DNA from: QNZT01 sp964573205 | GTDB taxonomy: Bacteria > Campylobacterota > Campylobacteria > Campylobacterales > QNZT01 | DNA length: 24,484 nucleotides | Direction: 5' to 3' | NCBI GenBank assembly: GCA_964573205.1 | Contig: CAZNIT010000057.1 | Location: 1 to 24,484 of the forward strand | Shown: positions 15,033 through 23,611 of the stretch, piece by piece | Numbering within the stretch: the stretch's first letter is position 1 | How the letters are laid out: each line of letters opens with the position of its first letter | Made by a program: the position numbers and the translations under genes | Notes under the pieces: generated by a model | What the model was told of the DNA's origin: nothing | Databases searched by the model: none | What the model saw: the letters and a program-made list of their open reading frames with translations, nothing else

Positions 15033-16727
15033 ATGAGAAGCGATCAGGTAAAAAAGGGTTATGCTAGAGCCCCGCATAGAAGTTTGCTTAGGGCTACGGG
15101 ACTAAAGGATGAAGATTTTGACAAGCCGTTTATCGGTGTGGCAAATTCGTTTATAGAGATTATACCGGGGCATTTTTTTCTAAACAGATATTCCGAAATT
15201 ATAAAAGAGGAGATTCGAAAGTGCGGGTGTGTTCCTTTTGAGTTCAATACGATAGGCGTAGATGACGGTATCGCGATGGGGCATGACGGTATGCTTTATT
15301 CTCTTCCTAGTCGTGAGATTATAGCAAATTCCATCGAGACGGTGATGAACGCGCATAAACTAGATGCTATGATTTGCATACCCAATTGTGACAAGATCAC
15401 TCCCGGAATGATCATGGGAGCGCTTAGAGTGGATGTTCCGACCGTTTTTGTAAGCGGAGGACCGATGAAAGCCGGAAAGTTGGATGACGGAACTTCGATC
15501 GACCTTGCAACGGCGTTCGAGGCTGTCGGTGAGTTTGAAGCCGGAGAGATAGATGAAAAGAGATTGACCGAAATCGAATGTGCCGCTTGTCCCAGCGGCG
15601 GTTCGTGCTCGGGTATGTTTACGGCAAATAGCATGAATACCTTGATGGAAGCGATGGGGATAGCTCTTAAGGGAAACGGTACTATCTTGGCATTGACGCC
15701 TGAGCGTGAAGAGCTATTAAGAAAAGCGGCAAGAAGAGTATGCGAGATAGCAAAAAATGAAGAGCTTACCGAAAAATTTAAAATTAGAAATATTCTTAAC
15801 GAAAAAGCCGTTAACAATGCTTTTGCGGTGGATATGGCTATGGGAGGAAGTTCAAATACCGTACTTCATATGCTCGCTATCGCTAGAGAAGCGGGTGTGG
15901 ATTTTAATCTCGAAGATATAAATAAAATGAGTAAAAATGTCTCTCATATAGCTAAAATATCGCCATCTTTGACGACTGTTCATATGGAAGACATTCATGA
16001 TGCCGGCGGAGTTAGTGCCGTTATGCATGAGATAACAAAAAGAGGAAACGATATACTAGTTCTTGATAATCCGACGATAGAAGGCGAGACGATAGGCGAG
16101 AGAATAGCATCGAGCGAAATCAAAGATACGAATATTATTCATACGATAGACAACCCGTACTCGGAGGTCGGAGGGCTTGCCATCTTGTATGGAAATCTTG
16201 CAAAAGAGGGCGCGGTCGTAAAGACGGCCGGTATCGATCCTGATATGAGAGTTTTTAGCGGAAAAGCCGTCTGTTTTGATTCGCAGCAAAAGGCTATCGC
16301 CGGTATAACAGGTGGTAAAGTGAAAGAGGGCGATGTCGTGGTCATCAGATACGAGGGACCAAGAGGCGGACCGGGAATGCAGGAGATGCTAGCCCCGACT
16401 TCTCTTATAGCCGGTATGGGGCTTGGGGATAAAGTAGCTCTTATAACCGACGGTAGATTTTCGGGAGCTACGCGAGGTGCAAGCATAGGTCATGTAAGTC
16501 CCGAAGCGGCGGAAGGCGGTGTGATCGCGCTTCTTGAAGACGGCGATATTATCGACATAGATGTTGACAATTACTCTCTTAGCGTTAGATTGAGTGATGA
16601 AGAGATCGAAAAAAGAAGAGAAAATTTCAAACCCTATGTAAAAGATATAAAAGGATCATGGTTAAAACAGTATAGACAGCTTGTTACAAACGCCGCTAAC
16701 GGGGCGGTACTCAAAACCGAGTTTTAA
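15033..16727 (+). CDS. ilvD: Dihydroxy-acid dehydratase
   Basis: 564 aa, complete. It dehydrates 2,3-dihydroxy-isovalerate and -methylvalerate to the 2-oxo acids in valine and isoleucine synthesis. Conserved stretches: VANSF...PGHFF, DDGIAMGHDGM, CIPNCDKITPGM (Cys119) and CPSGGSCSGMFTANSM (Cys186, Cys192), then YEGPRGGPGMQEM and ITDGRFSGATRG. The N-terminal cluster ligand of [2Fe-2S] enzymes (PC) is Gly here (PGH), as in the oxygen-sensitive [4Fe-4S] E. coli enzyme, so a [4Fe-4S] cluster is inferred. AAAGGG precedes the ATG. It is a single-gene transcription unit with its own promoter and a strong terminator. Confidence 0.97.
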   Translation: MRSDQVKKGYARAPHRSLLRATGLKDEDFDKPFIGVANSFIEIIPGHFFLNRYSEIIKEEIRKCGCVPFEFNTIGVDDGIAMGHDGMLYSLPSREIIANSIETVMNAHKLDAMICIPNCDKITPGMIMGALRVDVPTVFVSGGPMKAGKLDDGTSIDLATAFEAVGEFEAGEIDEKRLTEIECAACPSGGSCSGMFTANSMNTLMEAMGIALKGNGTILALTPEREELLRKAARRVCEIAKNEELTEKFKIRNILNEKAVNNAFAVDMAMGGSSNTVLHMLAIAREAGVDFNLEDINKMSKNVSHIAKISPSLTTVHMEDIHDAGGVSAVMHEITKRGNDILVLDNPTIEGETIGERIASSEIKDTNIIHTIDNPYSEVGGLAILYGNLAKEGAVVKTAGIDPDMRVFSGKAVCFDSQQKAIAGITGGKVKEGDVVVIRYEGPRGGPGMQEMLAPTSLIAGMGLGDKVALITDGRFSGATRGASIGHVSPEAAEGGVIALLEDGDIIDIDVDNYSLSVRLSDEEIEKRRENFKPYVKDIKGSWLKQYRQLVTNAANGAVLKTEF

Positions 16728-16731
16728 TAAA

Positions 16732-16756
16732 CGGGGCTTTTGTGCCCCGATCTTTT
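16732..16756. terminator. Bidirectional intrinsic terminator of ilvD and the Tll0287-like gene
   Basis: CGGGGC / GCCCCG stem with a 6-nt loop, followed on the plus strand by ATCTTTTAATTTTT and on the minus strand by TTTATTAAAA. It lies exactly between convergent stop codons. Confidence 0.8.
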
Positions 16757-17339
16757 AATTTTTGTCGTTTTTTACGATCTCCGCTACTATTACTCCTCTT
16801 AAATCACCCTCTTTAAATCCTGTCGCTTTGTCGTTGGGATAGACATTTTTTATGACCGCTTTTATATCGTCGGAAATATTTTCTCCGTGGCATTTAAGGC
16901 ACATCTTTTTTGCCAAAAGCGGTTTATACACTCTGTACATATTTCCGATATTTACGACTTTGATATCGTCGGGTTTGAACTTATTTTCTTCTATAGCCTT
17001 TTGGTAATCTTGCATAATCACTTTGTCGATCGAGTCGGGTTTGTTCTCTTTGTTTCTTACTTTGAAAGATGTTCTTTTCACTTTTGCGTAGGATGGAAGT
17101 TGTTTATTTACCTCGTTTGTGATTTCGGCGGCTTTTTGTGAGCAAAAGCCCATTGCCAACGCCCCCGAGGGATCTTCTTTCATTTTTGCTTTTACCTCTT
17201 TTTTAAGAGCTTTGCCCAACATTTTGATATATTTTACACCCTCTTTTTTGATCTGCATAACATACTCTTTTTTATCGGCGCTTAAAGTGGTGGCGCTCAA
17301 TAGAGTGACCGCACAGATAGCGATAAATAATTTTCTCAT
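16755..17339 (-). CDS. Periplasmic single-heme Tll0287-like (DUF3365) protein
   Basis: 194 aa with a signal peptide (1-21, TLSA). One CXXCH (CLKCH, 147-151) lies in the C-terminal third, preceded by YRVYKPLLAKKM, the arrangement typical of the Tll0287-like domain (DUF3365). Cys66 in GFCSQKA is the second conserved feature of this family, which resembles a PAS-like heme sensor or electron carrier. The C-terminal GDLRGVIVAEI is also typical. ATG at 17339 is preceded by GGGGGAAAATT. It is alone in its unit and converges on ilvD. Substrate and partner are unknown; sensing of redox state is only a family-level suggestion. Confidence 0.85.
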   Translation of the reverse strand: MRKLFIAICAVTLLSATTLSADKKEYVMQIKKEGVKYIKMLGKALKKEVKAKMKEDPSGALAMGFCSQKAAEITNEVNKQLPSYAKVKRTSFKVRNKENKPDSIDKVIMQDYQKAIEENKFKPDDIKVVNIGNMYRVYKPLLAKKMCLKCHGENISDDIKAVIKNVYPNDKATGFKEGDLRGVIVAEIVKNDKN

Positions 17340-17431
17340 AATTTTCCCCCGTATGATTTATAGATAGATATTCGTTAAGTTTGTTTTCAGACCTTACGAA
17401 TTTCGTCATTATCTAAAAAGTTGACTTAAAT

Positions 17432-17440
17432 TGCTATAAA
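17432..17440 (+). promoter_or_regulatory. Extended -10 upstream of the phospholipase D gene
   Basis: TGCTATAAA ends 8 bp before the first ATG. A second TG-TATCAT element (17442-17450) has TTGACT 18 bp upstream but overlaps that ATG. Either promoter gives almost no leader. Confidence 0.4.
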
Positions 17441-17448
17441 GTGTTATC

Positions 17449-18855
17449 ATGCTTCTTATGTTCGAAACATTTATTAGTGAACTTTTTAAGTTACAACTCA
17501 TTACCGTCATAGCGCTTGTTTTGGCCTTCGGAGCTATCGCGCATATGCTCTCGACCAGAAGAAAGCCAAGAAGTATGATAGCTTGGATGTTCGTAATTTT
17601 GACTATACCGTATATAGGAATACCTCTTTATGTGATATTTAGCGGACGAAAGATAGAAAAATCTCTTCTTAGAAAAGGAAGGTTGTCTTTAACTGCACAT
17701 GAAAAACTAAGTGATTTTAGTTGTGAAGTTTCCAAGTTTTTAGTTTCACAAAAGATCCCCTCTCCTACATCTCAAAATAGGGTGCATATCTGCAAAGACG
17801 GTGTTGAAGCGTATGAGATCATGATGGATCTTTTTGAAAATGCGAAAAAAAGTATTTATATATCTACTTATATATTCGGTGATGATGAAATTACTCATAA
17901 GATCGTTAAAAAACTTTGTCAAAAAGCAAAAGAGGGTATCGAAGTAAAACTTCTTATAGACTCTTTGGGGTCTATGAGGCTGGAGTTTTTTCCTGAGATT
18001 TTAAGACAGCTTCAAAAAGCGGGAGGTGAATATAGTTTCTTTAACTCATTTATTCAAGATCCTATTGACTTTAAGATCAATCTTAGAAATCATCGTAAGA
18101 GCATTATCGTGGATAAACATATAGTGATAAGCGGGGGTATGAATATCGCAAAAGAGTATATGGCTCCAAAAGCTCATGAGAGACTTTGGGTAGATCTCTC
18201 TTTTGTCATAGAGGGAGAAGCGGTAGATCACTATCTGGAGATATTCGCATTTGATTGGGAGTATGCCACAAAAGAGAGTATCGAGTTGAGTCGATATGAA
18301 GCTTTGGATATAAAAGAGGAAACTTTGGTGCAAGTGGTACCTTCCGGACCGGATATAGAAAATGATTCCTTTTATGAAGCTATGCTATATGCTCTTTTTA
18401 TAGCAAAAGAGCGTATTTGGATTATCACTCCATATTTTGCACCAGATCAGAGTATTTTGGATGCATTGATAGTCGCAAAGCATAGAGGAGTGGAGATAAA
18501 GATCATGGTTCCGGATACATCAGATCATATGATAATAGATGTTGCAAGAAACGGTTTTTTAAGGCAGATGCAGGATGAAAATATAGATATACTCTTTTTT
18601 AGAAACAAGATGCTTCACGCAAAGGCGATACTTGTGGATGAGCGATTTTGTGTCATGGGTTCGGCGAACTTCGATGAGAGAAGTTTTTTTTACAATTATG
18701 AAACCATCTGTTTTTTTTATAGTCAAAAGGAGATTGAAGTCGCGAATGAATGGATGCAAAGGCTCTTTTTGGAGTGTACGCTAGGTTTGAAGCCTGCCGG
18801 CAAAGTTCGTATAGTGTTTGAAAATATCTTCAAAATGCTTTCACCCGCAATTTAG
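17449..18855 (+). CDS. cls: Cardiolipin synthase, phospholipase D family
   Basis: 468 aa. Two N-terminal membrane helices (about 13-34 and 43-65) are followed by two PLD domains with HKD motifs: His215-x-Lys217-x4-Asp222 (HRKSIIVD, then SGGMN) and His390-x-Lys392-x4-Asp397 (HAKAILVD, then GSANFDERS). This layout and length match bacterial cardiolipin synthases, which join two phosphatidylglycerols (or related phospholipids) at the inner membrane. The start may be the ATG at 17449 or that at 17458 (MFETF); neither has a ribosome binding site and the promoter sits immediately upstream, so the mRNA may be leaderless or nearly so. The next gene begins 10 nt after the stop. Confidence 0.93.
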   Translation: MLLMFETFISELFKLQLITVIALVLAFGAIAHMLSTRRKPRSMIAWMFVILTIPYIGIPLYVIFSGRKIEKSLLRKGRLSLTAHEKLSDFSCEVSKFLVSQKIPSPTSQNRVHICKDGVEAYEIMMDLFENAKKSIYISTYIFGDDEITHKIVKKLCQKAKEGIEVKLLIDSLGSMRLEFFPEILRQLQKAGGEYSFFNSFIQDPIDFKINLRNHRKSIIVDKHIVISGGMNIAKEYMAPKAHERLWVDLSFVIEGEAVDHYLEIFAFDWEYATKESIELSRYEALDIKEETLVQVVPSGPDIENDSFYEAMLYALFIAKERIWIITPYFAPDQSILDALIVAKHRGVEIKIMVPDTSDHMIIDVARNGFLRQMQDENIDILFFRNKMLHAKAILVDERFCVMGSANFDERSFFYNYETICFFYSQKEIEVANEWMQRLFLECTLGLKPAGKVRIVFENIFKMLSPAI

Positions 18856-18865
18856 GAGATGACCG

Positions 18866-19636
18866 ATGTATCGTAAATTTTTACCCTGGCATATTGAAAA
18901 AGAGTCGCTCAACCTCACTCTTAAAGCTCCGAAAGTTGCTCAAGAATTTCAAAAGAAAATAGTTTTGTTAAATTGGAACGTTCATAAAAATAATCACTCT
19001 ATCTCCTGGCTTGACGATTTTTCATATATCTTAAGAAGATATGATCCTGCAATCATCCTGTTTCAAGAGTATCAGAAGATGAATAAAAAGAGTATTCTTG
19101 ATAAACATCGAGAGTACGGTTACGGTTTTTTCCCGAATATTGTCTGGAAGCAGAATCATTACGGATTGATAAATGCCGCGAAAACTTCCATCGTGGATTT
19201 TGATTTTCATACGACAAAAGAGGTGGAACCTATAATCAAAACACCTAAAATTGCGCTGGAGACGATGTATCCTTTGGAGAATGAGAGATATCTGAAAGTT
19301 ATAAACGTTCATATGATCAATTTTGTGAAAATAAAAAAATTTCTTTCACAAATTTTTCAGATAGAAAAAGCGATCTCTTCGCACGAAGGAGCGCTTATAC
19401 TAAGTGGGGATTTTAATACCTGGAATAAAAAGCGTATGCATATAGTGACGAAAATGTGTACTCATTACGGACTTAAAGCGGTTGAATTTGCGGGAAACTA
19501 TCATCAAAAAGCACCCTTTGAATTTCCACTAGATCATATCTTTTACCGCGGTTTGAAACTTCAAAGTAACGAAGTGATCAAGCGTATAGAGACCTCGGAC
19601 CACAAACCTATGATCTGTGTTTTTTCGGATGAATAG
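18866..19636 (+). CDS. Endonuclease/exonuclease/phosphatase-fold protein
   Basis: 256 aa, no signal peptide. The DNase I-like metal-site residues are all in order: Asn38 (NWNVH), Glu68 (FQEY), His149 (NVHM), Asp182/Asn184 (SGDFN), Asp223-His224 (PLDHIF) and Asp245-His246 (TSDHKP). The family includes nucleases, sphingomyelinases and inositol-phosphate phosphatases, so the substrate is uncertain. ATG follows TAGGAGATGACC. The 10-nt gap after the cardiolipin synthase shows co-transcription. A lipid-headgroup or phosphodiester substrate linked to phospholipid metabolism is inference from that. Confidence 0.88.
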   Translation: MYRKFLPWHIEKESLNLTLKAPKVAQEFQKKIVLLNWNVHKNNHSISWLDDFSYILRRYDPAIILFQEYQKMNKKSILDKHREYGYGFFPNIVWKQNHYGLINAAKTSIVDFDFHTTKEVEPIIKTPKIALETMYPLENERYLKVINVHMINFVKIKKFLSQIFQIEKAISSHEGALILSGDFNTWNKKRMHIVTKMCTHYGLKAVEFAGNYHQKAPFEFPLDHIFYRGLKLQSNEVIKRIETSDHKPMICVFSDE

Positions 19637-19696
19637 CTATAAACAGATTTTTTATTTAGTCGATTATAGTGACAGAAAAAAACTCAGGGGTAAAAT

Positions 19697-20521
19697 ATGA
19701 CTAAAGAGATAATTTTAGATAAAGTAAAAGCGTTTCCTCCACTAGATGATACGGTAACCAAAGTAATGGCTGTTTGCAACGATATAGAAAGTTCGGTCGG
19801 AGATCTCGCAAAGGTCGTAAAAAGCGATCCTATGACCACTACAAACATACTCAAAGCCGCGAATAGTCCGCTTTATGGGTTTAGTCGCGAAATAAAGAGT
19901 ATCGAGCAGGCGGTTTCCATATTCGGTATGGAGACCGTTAAGGGGTTTGCTTTTTCTTCGTTTTTACAGAAAAAACCGGATCTTGATCTCTCTCCGTACG
20001 GAATTGACTCCAGAGATTTCGCCTCTATCTCCGAACAGCAAAACTCGTTTGTCGCAAAATGGTATAAAGGCAAAAGGGCAAAACTTGATGTGTTAATACT
20101 CCCTTCGTTTTTGATGGAGATAGGAAAAATCGTACTTTCATCTTTGGTTATAGAGCACAACAAAAAAGATGAGTTTCAAGCTCTTATAAAACAGGTAAAA
20201 TCATTAGACGATATGCAGAGTCTTGAGAAAAAGGTTTTCGGAATTACAAACGAAGAGGTTACGGGAATACTTCTTCAAGATTGGAATTTCGATCCGATGA
20301 TGTACAATGCGATCAAATATCTCAACAACCCCGAGCAAGCCGAAGAGAGCGTCAGAGAGTTCGCTCAGATACTTCAAGTGGTAAAAACAGTCATCTCTAC
20401 ACAACCTCTTAATCTTGACGAAAGCGTACCCACAGCGCTAAGTCTCATAGAGAAATACGGACTCGATCGAAAAAGCTTCGAGATGGTCGTAAAAGAGCAT
20501 TTTCAACTTGAGAGCGTATAA
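19697..20521 (+). CDS. HDOD domain protein
   Basis: 274 aa, soluble. The HDOD core is recognisable from about 8 to 200: FPPLDDTVTKVM, VVKSDPMTTTNILKAANSPLYGF, and IKSIEQAVSIFGMETV, all typical of the N-terminal half of this domain. The HD catalytic residues are not retained, as expected for the family, which acts by protein contacts in signalling, often with c-di-GMP or two-component systems. The protein ends soon after the domain and carries no fused output domain. CAGGGGT precedes the ATG. It is flanked by a 60-bp gap and a strong hairpin, so it is likely monocistronic. No chemotaxis or signalling gene is adjacent. Confidence 0.88.
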   Translation: MTKEIILDKVKAFPPLDDTVTKVMAVCNDIESSVGDLAKVVKSDPMTTTNILKAANSPLYGFSREIKSIEQAVSIFGMETVKGFAFSSFLQKKPDLDLSPYGIDSRDFASISEQQNSFVAKWYKGKRAKLDVLILPSFLMEIGKIVLSSLVIEHNKKDEFQALIKQVKSLDDMQSLEKKVFGITNEEVTGILLQDWNFDPMMYNAIKYLNNPEQAEESVREFAQILQVVKTVISTQPLNLDESVPTALSLIEKYGLDRKSFEMVVKEHFQLESV

Positions 20522-20525
20522 GAAT

Positions 20526-20556
20526 CGATAATTATGCACCCGATGCATAATTATCG
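20526..20556 (+). terminator. Perfect 13-bp hairpin after the HDOD gene
   Basis: CGATAATTATGCA / TGCATAATTATCG with a 5-nt loop (CCCGA), beginning 4 nt after the stop codon. There is no T tract, so it may terminate weakly or stabilise the 3' end. Confidence 0.55.
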
Positions 20557-20563
20557 CCTTAAA

Positions 20564-20598
20564 TGATATTATGTTATTCTTGCGGAAATATTACCGCA
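20564..20598 (+). promoter_or_regulatory. Promoter and palindrome of the MetY-like gene
   Basis: TGATATTAT (20564-20572) is an extended -10. The expected transcription start falls beside TGCGGAAATATTACCGCA (20581-20598), palindromic at 16 of 18 positions, which ends 12 bp before the ATG. It may be an operator or a 5' hairpin. Confidence 0.4.
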
Positions 20599-20610
20599 TA
20601 AAAGAGTGAC

Positions 20611-21864
20611 ATGATAAAAGACTTCAATTATTTCGATACGCTTCTTCCTCAAGCTATAGGCTCAAAAATCGCGGCAATCGCACCTGTTGTAACTTCTTCC
20701 GCGGCTTTCGGATACCAAGACGCTTATGAAGCCGAAGCGATTTTTGACGGAAAAATTCAGAAACCGTTTTACGCTCGGATGGGAAATCCTACAAATGCGA
20801 AATTGGAATCGGTTATGGCGAAGATAGACGGCGGTTTCGGCGCGATAGCCACATCCTCGGGTATGGGGGCGATTTCGATGGTTTTAACGGCATTGCTCAA
20901 AGCGGGAGATAGAGTTCTATGTGTAGGCGGTTTTTTCGGAGGCACCTACGCTCTTATGAGTGAAACTCTTCCTCGTTTTGAAATAGAGCCTATTTTTTGC
21001 GATGCGGACGATTATGAGAGTATGCAAAAGGAGCTTGACAGGGGAGTGAGCGTCGTGTTGTGCGAGAGTGTCGGAAATCCGAATCTCAAACTTCCCGACC
21101 TAAAAAAGATCTCTGGACTTTGTGAAGAATTTCGAACGCTTTTTGTCGTTGACAATACGGCGACTCCTCTTGTCGTGCGGCCTCTTGAACTTGGTGCGGA
21201 TGTAGCGATCTATTCGACGACGAAAAATATCAGCGGACACAGCGCATCGCTTGGCGGCATCGCCGTTTTTAGCGAAGTGAATAAAAAGTGTAAACTTCAT
21301 GCTCCCAAATACGATCATTTGCATAAAATAGTTCAAAAGAGCGGTAAGGCGGCATTTATAGCGATCTGCAAAAAGAGAGCTTTGAGAGATTTCGGAATGA
21401 GCGCGAATGCTTTTGGTTCTTTTTTGACGCTTTTGGGACTTGAAACACTTTCGATTAGAATGAAAAGGATTTTCGAGAATGTCGAATATATAGTCTCGGC
21501 ACTGGAAAATGAGCTCCCAAAGGGTGTTGTGCGACATCCCTCCTTGCTCTCGCATGAGCATCATACAAGATATAAGCGACTATATCCTCTTGGGTGTGGT
21601 TCTTTGTTCACTTTAAGGTTAAAAGATAAACAAGAAGCTTTTGATTTTTTAAACAATAGCAAGCTTTTAACACAAACTGCGAATATCGGGGATAATAGGA
21701 CTCTGGCTCTTCATATGAAAAGTACGATTTATAGAGACTTTGATGAAAAATCTTTGAAGATTTTGGGGATTACGGACGGTCTTATCAGATTTTCGTCCGG
21801 TATAGAAAATCCTCAAAATATCGTCGATGATATTTTAGATGCGTTTTCGGCGGTCGGCAAATGA
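20611..21864 (+). CDS. MetY-like PLP-dependent O-acetylhomoserine sulfhydrylase
   Basis: 417 aa, Cys/Met-metabolism PLP family. The cofactor Lys is Lys205 (YSTTKNISGHS) and the pyridine-binding Asp is Asp181 (VVDNT). Tyr54 and Arg56 (FYARMGNPT) contact the phosphate. The middle section (GKAAFIAI...FGSFLTLLGLETLSIRM) and the tail (TANIGDNRTLALH, LIRFSSGIE) match MetY more than MetB or MetC. The customary HPASTTH after the latter motif reads HMKSTIY, so substrate details may differ. Likely reaction: O-acetylhomoserine (or O-succinylhomoserine) plus sulfide to homocysteine. The stop overlaps the start of the next gene (ATGA). Confidence 0.87.
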   Translation: MIKDFNYFDTLLPQAIGSKIAAIAPVVTSSAAFGYQDAYEAEAIFDGKIQKPFYARMGNPTNAKLESVMAKIDGGFGAIATSSGMGAISMVLTALLKAGDRVLCVGGFFGGTYALMSETLPRFEIEPIFCDADDYESMQKELDRGVSVVLCESVGNPNLKLPDLKKISGLCEEFRTLFVVDNTATPLVVRPLELGADVAIYSTTKNISGHSASLGGIAVFSEVNKKCKLHAPKYDHLHKIVQKSGKAAFIAICKKRALRDFGMSANAFGSFLTLLGLETLSIRMKRIFENVEYIVSALENELPKGVVRHPSLLSHEHHTRYKRLYPLGCGSLFTLRLKDKQEAFDFLNNSKLLTQTANIGDNRTLALHMKSTIYRDFDEKSLKILGITDGLIRFSSGIENPQNIVDDILDAFSAVGK

Positions 21865-23192
21865 AAAGAGTACATCTGGTTCAAATAGCTTCGTATCTTG
21901 GTAAATATAAAAAGATCGATCAAATCAACAGAGTTGAAGATACTATTATAAAGATCGTATTTGATCGCGACGAACCCTTTTTCTTCGATATGAAAAGGGG
22001 AGATTCCCATATTTTCAAAGCTTCAAGATACACGAGAGTGAGAAATTATAACGCACCTTTTGACGTCGTTTTGAAAAAGCGCTTCAACAATTCGAAGGTG
22101 GAAAGGGTTGAAGTTTTAGAGGGAAACCGGATATTGAGAATTCAAGTGAATTCCTCTTCAAGATATAAAGCCCAAAAGAGTACTCTTCAGTTTGAATTTA
22201 CGGGACGAAATACGAATGTAATAATTCTTGACGAAACCGAAACCGTTTTGGAGGCTTATCGACATATAGACGTCGATACCTCTTTTCGAGAAGTTAAAGT
22301 CGGAGCGAAACTAAAAGAGTTACCGGCTAGGGCTTTTGATGAAAGAGACGATTTCATAGAGGATATACCGGTATTTCTACAAAACGAGTACGATAGGCGG
22401 CAAAAAAGAGCGGTAGAGTTGAAAAAAGCTCGAAAAATCGAAGTTATCGAAAAAAAAATTCGAAAATTACAAAAAATTTACGACTCTCTCGAAGATGAAA
22501 AGAGCCTTTTGGCAAAGAGCGAGGAGATGACGCGAGACGCGAATCTTCTTTTATCGAATCTTCATAACATGAAAAACTATCAAAAAGAGATCACTCTTGT
22601 TGATTTCGAGGGTAAGAAGCGTACTATAAATCTGCCTGATAACTCTAAGACTCCCGCAAATGCCGCCAATGAGCTTTTTAAAAGAGCGAAAAAACTGAAA
22701 CAAAAAGCGAAGTTCACATATGTGGAGAGAGATAATTTATCGTCGAAGATAGCGTTTTTAAGCAATCTCAAATTAGCCGTAGAGGCTGCAAAAAGCGTTG
22801 ACGAGCTTAATCTTTACCTTCCCAAACAGCCAAAAACTAATAAAAGAGCGAAAAAGGCCGATGCTAATATAGAGACTTTTTTCATCGAAGGTTATAAAGT
22901 CATGCTCGGTAAAAACGAAAAGGGAAATATTTCTTTGTTGAAATCGGCGAGAATGAGTGATATTTGGATGCATATTAAAGATATGCCCTCAACTCATGTT
23001 ATAATTAGATGTGAAAAAAAATCCCCGCCTCAAAATGTACTTGAATTTGCCGCAAAGCTTTGTGTGCGTTTTAGTAAAGTGGAGGACGGTGCATATCTTG
23101 TCGATTTTACGGCAAGAAGAAACGTCAAGATGAGAGAAGGTGCAAAAGTGAACTATGTCGATTACGACACGATGAAGGTATCCAAGCCGTAA
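21861..23192 (+). CDS. NFACT family protein (RqcH/Rqc2 homologue)
   Basis: 443 aa, shorter than RqcH of Firmicutes (about 570). An NFACT-N-like beginning contains FTGRNTNVIILD (113-124). A Lys/Glu-rich coiled coil spans about 180-235, and an NFACT-R domain about 340-440 carries SDIWMHIKDMPSTHVII, matching the canonical DIWLHAKDIPGSHVII pattern. NFACT proteins bind stalled 50S subunits and tRNA; RqcH adds C-terminal alanine tails. Whether this short form does so cannot be seen. Start ATG overlaps the MetY-like stop, so translation is coupled, although the functions are unrelated. Confidence 0.9.
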   Translation: MKRVHLVQIASYLGKYKKIDQINRVEDTIIKIVFDRDEPFFFDMKRGDSHIFKASRYTRVRNYNAPFDVVLKKRFNNSKVERVEVLEGNRILRIQVNSSSRYKAQKSTLQFEFTGRNTNVIILDETETVLEAYRHIDVDTSFREVKVGAKLKELPARAFDERDDFIEDIPVFLQNEYDRRQKRAVELKKARKIEVIEKKIRKLQKIYDSLEDEKSLLAKSEEMTRDANLLLSNLHNMKNYQKEITLVDFEGKKRTINLPDNSKTPANAANELFKRAKKLKQKAKFTYVERDNLSSKIAFLSNLKLAVEAAKSVDELNLYLPKQPKTNKRAKKADANIETFFIEGYKVMLGKNEKGNISLLKSARMSDIWMHIKDMPSTHVIIRCEKKSPPQNVLEFAAKLCVRFSKVEDGAYLVDFTARRNVKMREGAKVNYVDYDTMKVSKP

Positions 23193-23202
23193 GGAGTGAT
23201 TT

Positions 23203-23538
23203 ATGCCTATAACGCCTGTCGAAGCCATAACTTATGCAAATCAAAATATGCAGGTAGCCGCATCGAAACAGACCGATCTTCAGGGTAGAATGGAGTTTCA
23301 AAATCTAATCGCGGCTGCACGGATAAACGAAAAACCGGCCGGAGTGGAAGGAGTGGACGATCTTCTTGACGCAAAACCCATCGATCCTCAAAAAGAGCAT
23401 GACCGCGAGACGGCTGAAGAGCAAAGCGGAGAAAAAGAGCAGGAGACGCTAAAGCGCTACAAAAAGATAAAAGAACAGCTCACGGAGGATGAGCTTTTCG
23501 AATCGCTTCCTTATCATATATTGGATATCAGAGTATAA
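23203..23538 (+). CDS. Small hydrophilic protein of unknown function
   Basis: 111 aa, no signal peptide, no membrane segment, no Cys. The N-terminal 45 residues look like a helix with Gln and Ala (ANQNMQVAASKQT), the middle is a Glu/Asp/Lys-rich linker, and the C-terminal 30 residues (EDELFESLPYHILDIRV) look structured. AAGGAG lies at good spacing before the ATG, 10 nt after the NFACT gene, supporting a real gene in the same transcript. I do not recognise it. Confidence 0.75.
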   Translation: MPITPVEAITYANQNMQVAASKQTDLQGRMEFQNLIAAARINEKPAGVEGVDDLLDAKPIDPQKEHDRETAEEQSGEKEQETLKRYKKIKEQLTEDELFESLPYHILDIRV

Positions 23539-23551
23539 AAGCCCGAAAATA

Positions 23552-23579
23552 GATACTTTTTAAGTGCCGACAAAGTATC
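23552..23579 (+). promoter_or_regulatory. Hairpin upstream of cdsA
   Basis: GATACTTT / AAAGTATC, a perfect 8-bp stem with a 12-nt loop between the small gene and cdsA. No T tract follows. Could be a weak terminator or operator. Confidence 0.35.
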
Positions 23580-23611
23580 ATGTTGCTCATTAACAGGATT
23601 TAGGTAAAAAT

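Noticed and set aside
15296..15817. 173-codon minus-strand frame
   Set aside because: Antisense to ilvD, whose motifs are conserved throughout; no ribosome binding site.
17119..17367. 82-codon plus-strand frame opposite the Tll0287-like gene
   Set aside because: Antisense shadow over the signal peptide and N-terminus; no upstream signals.
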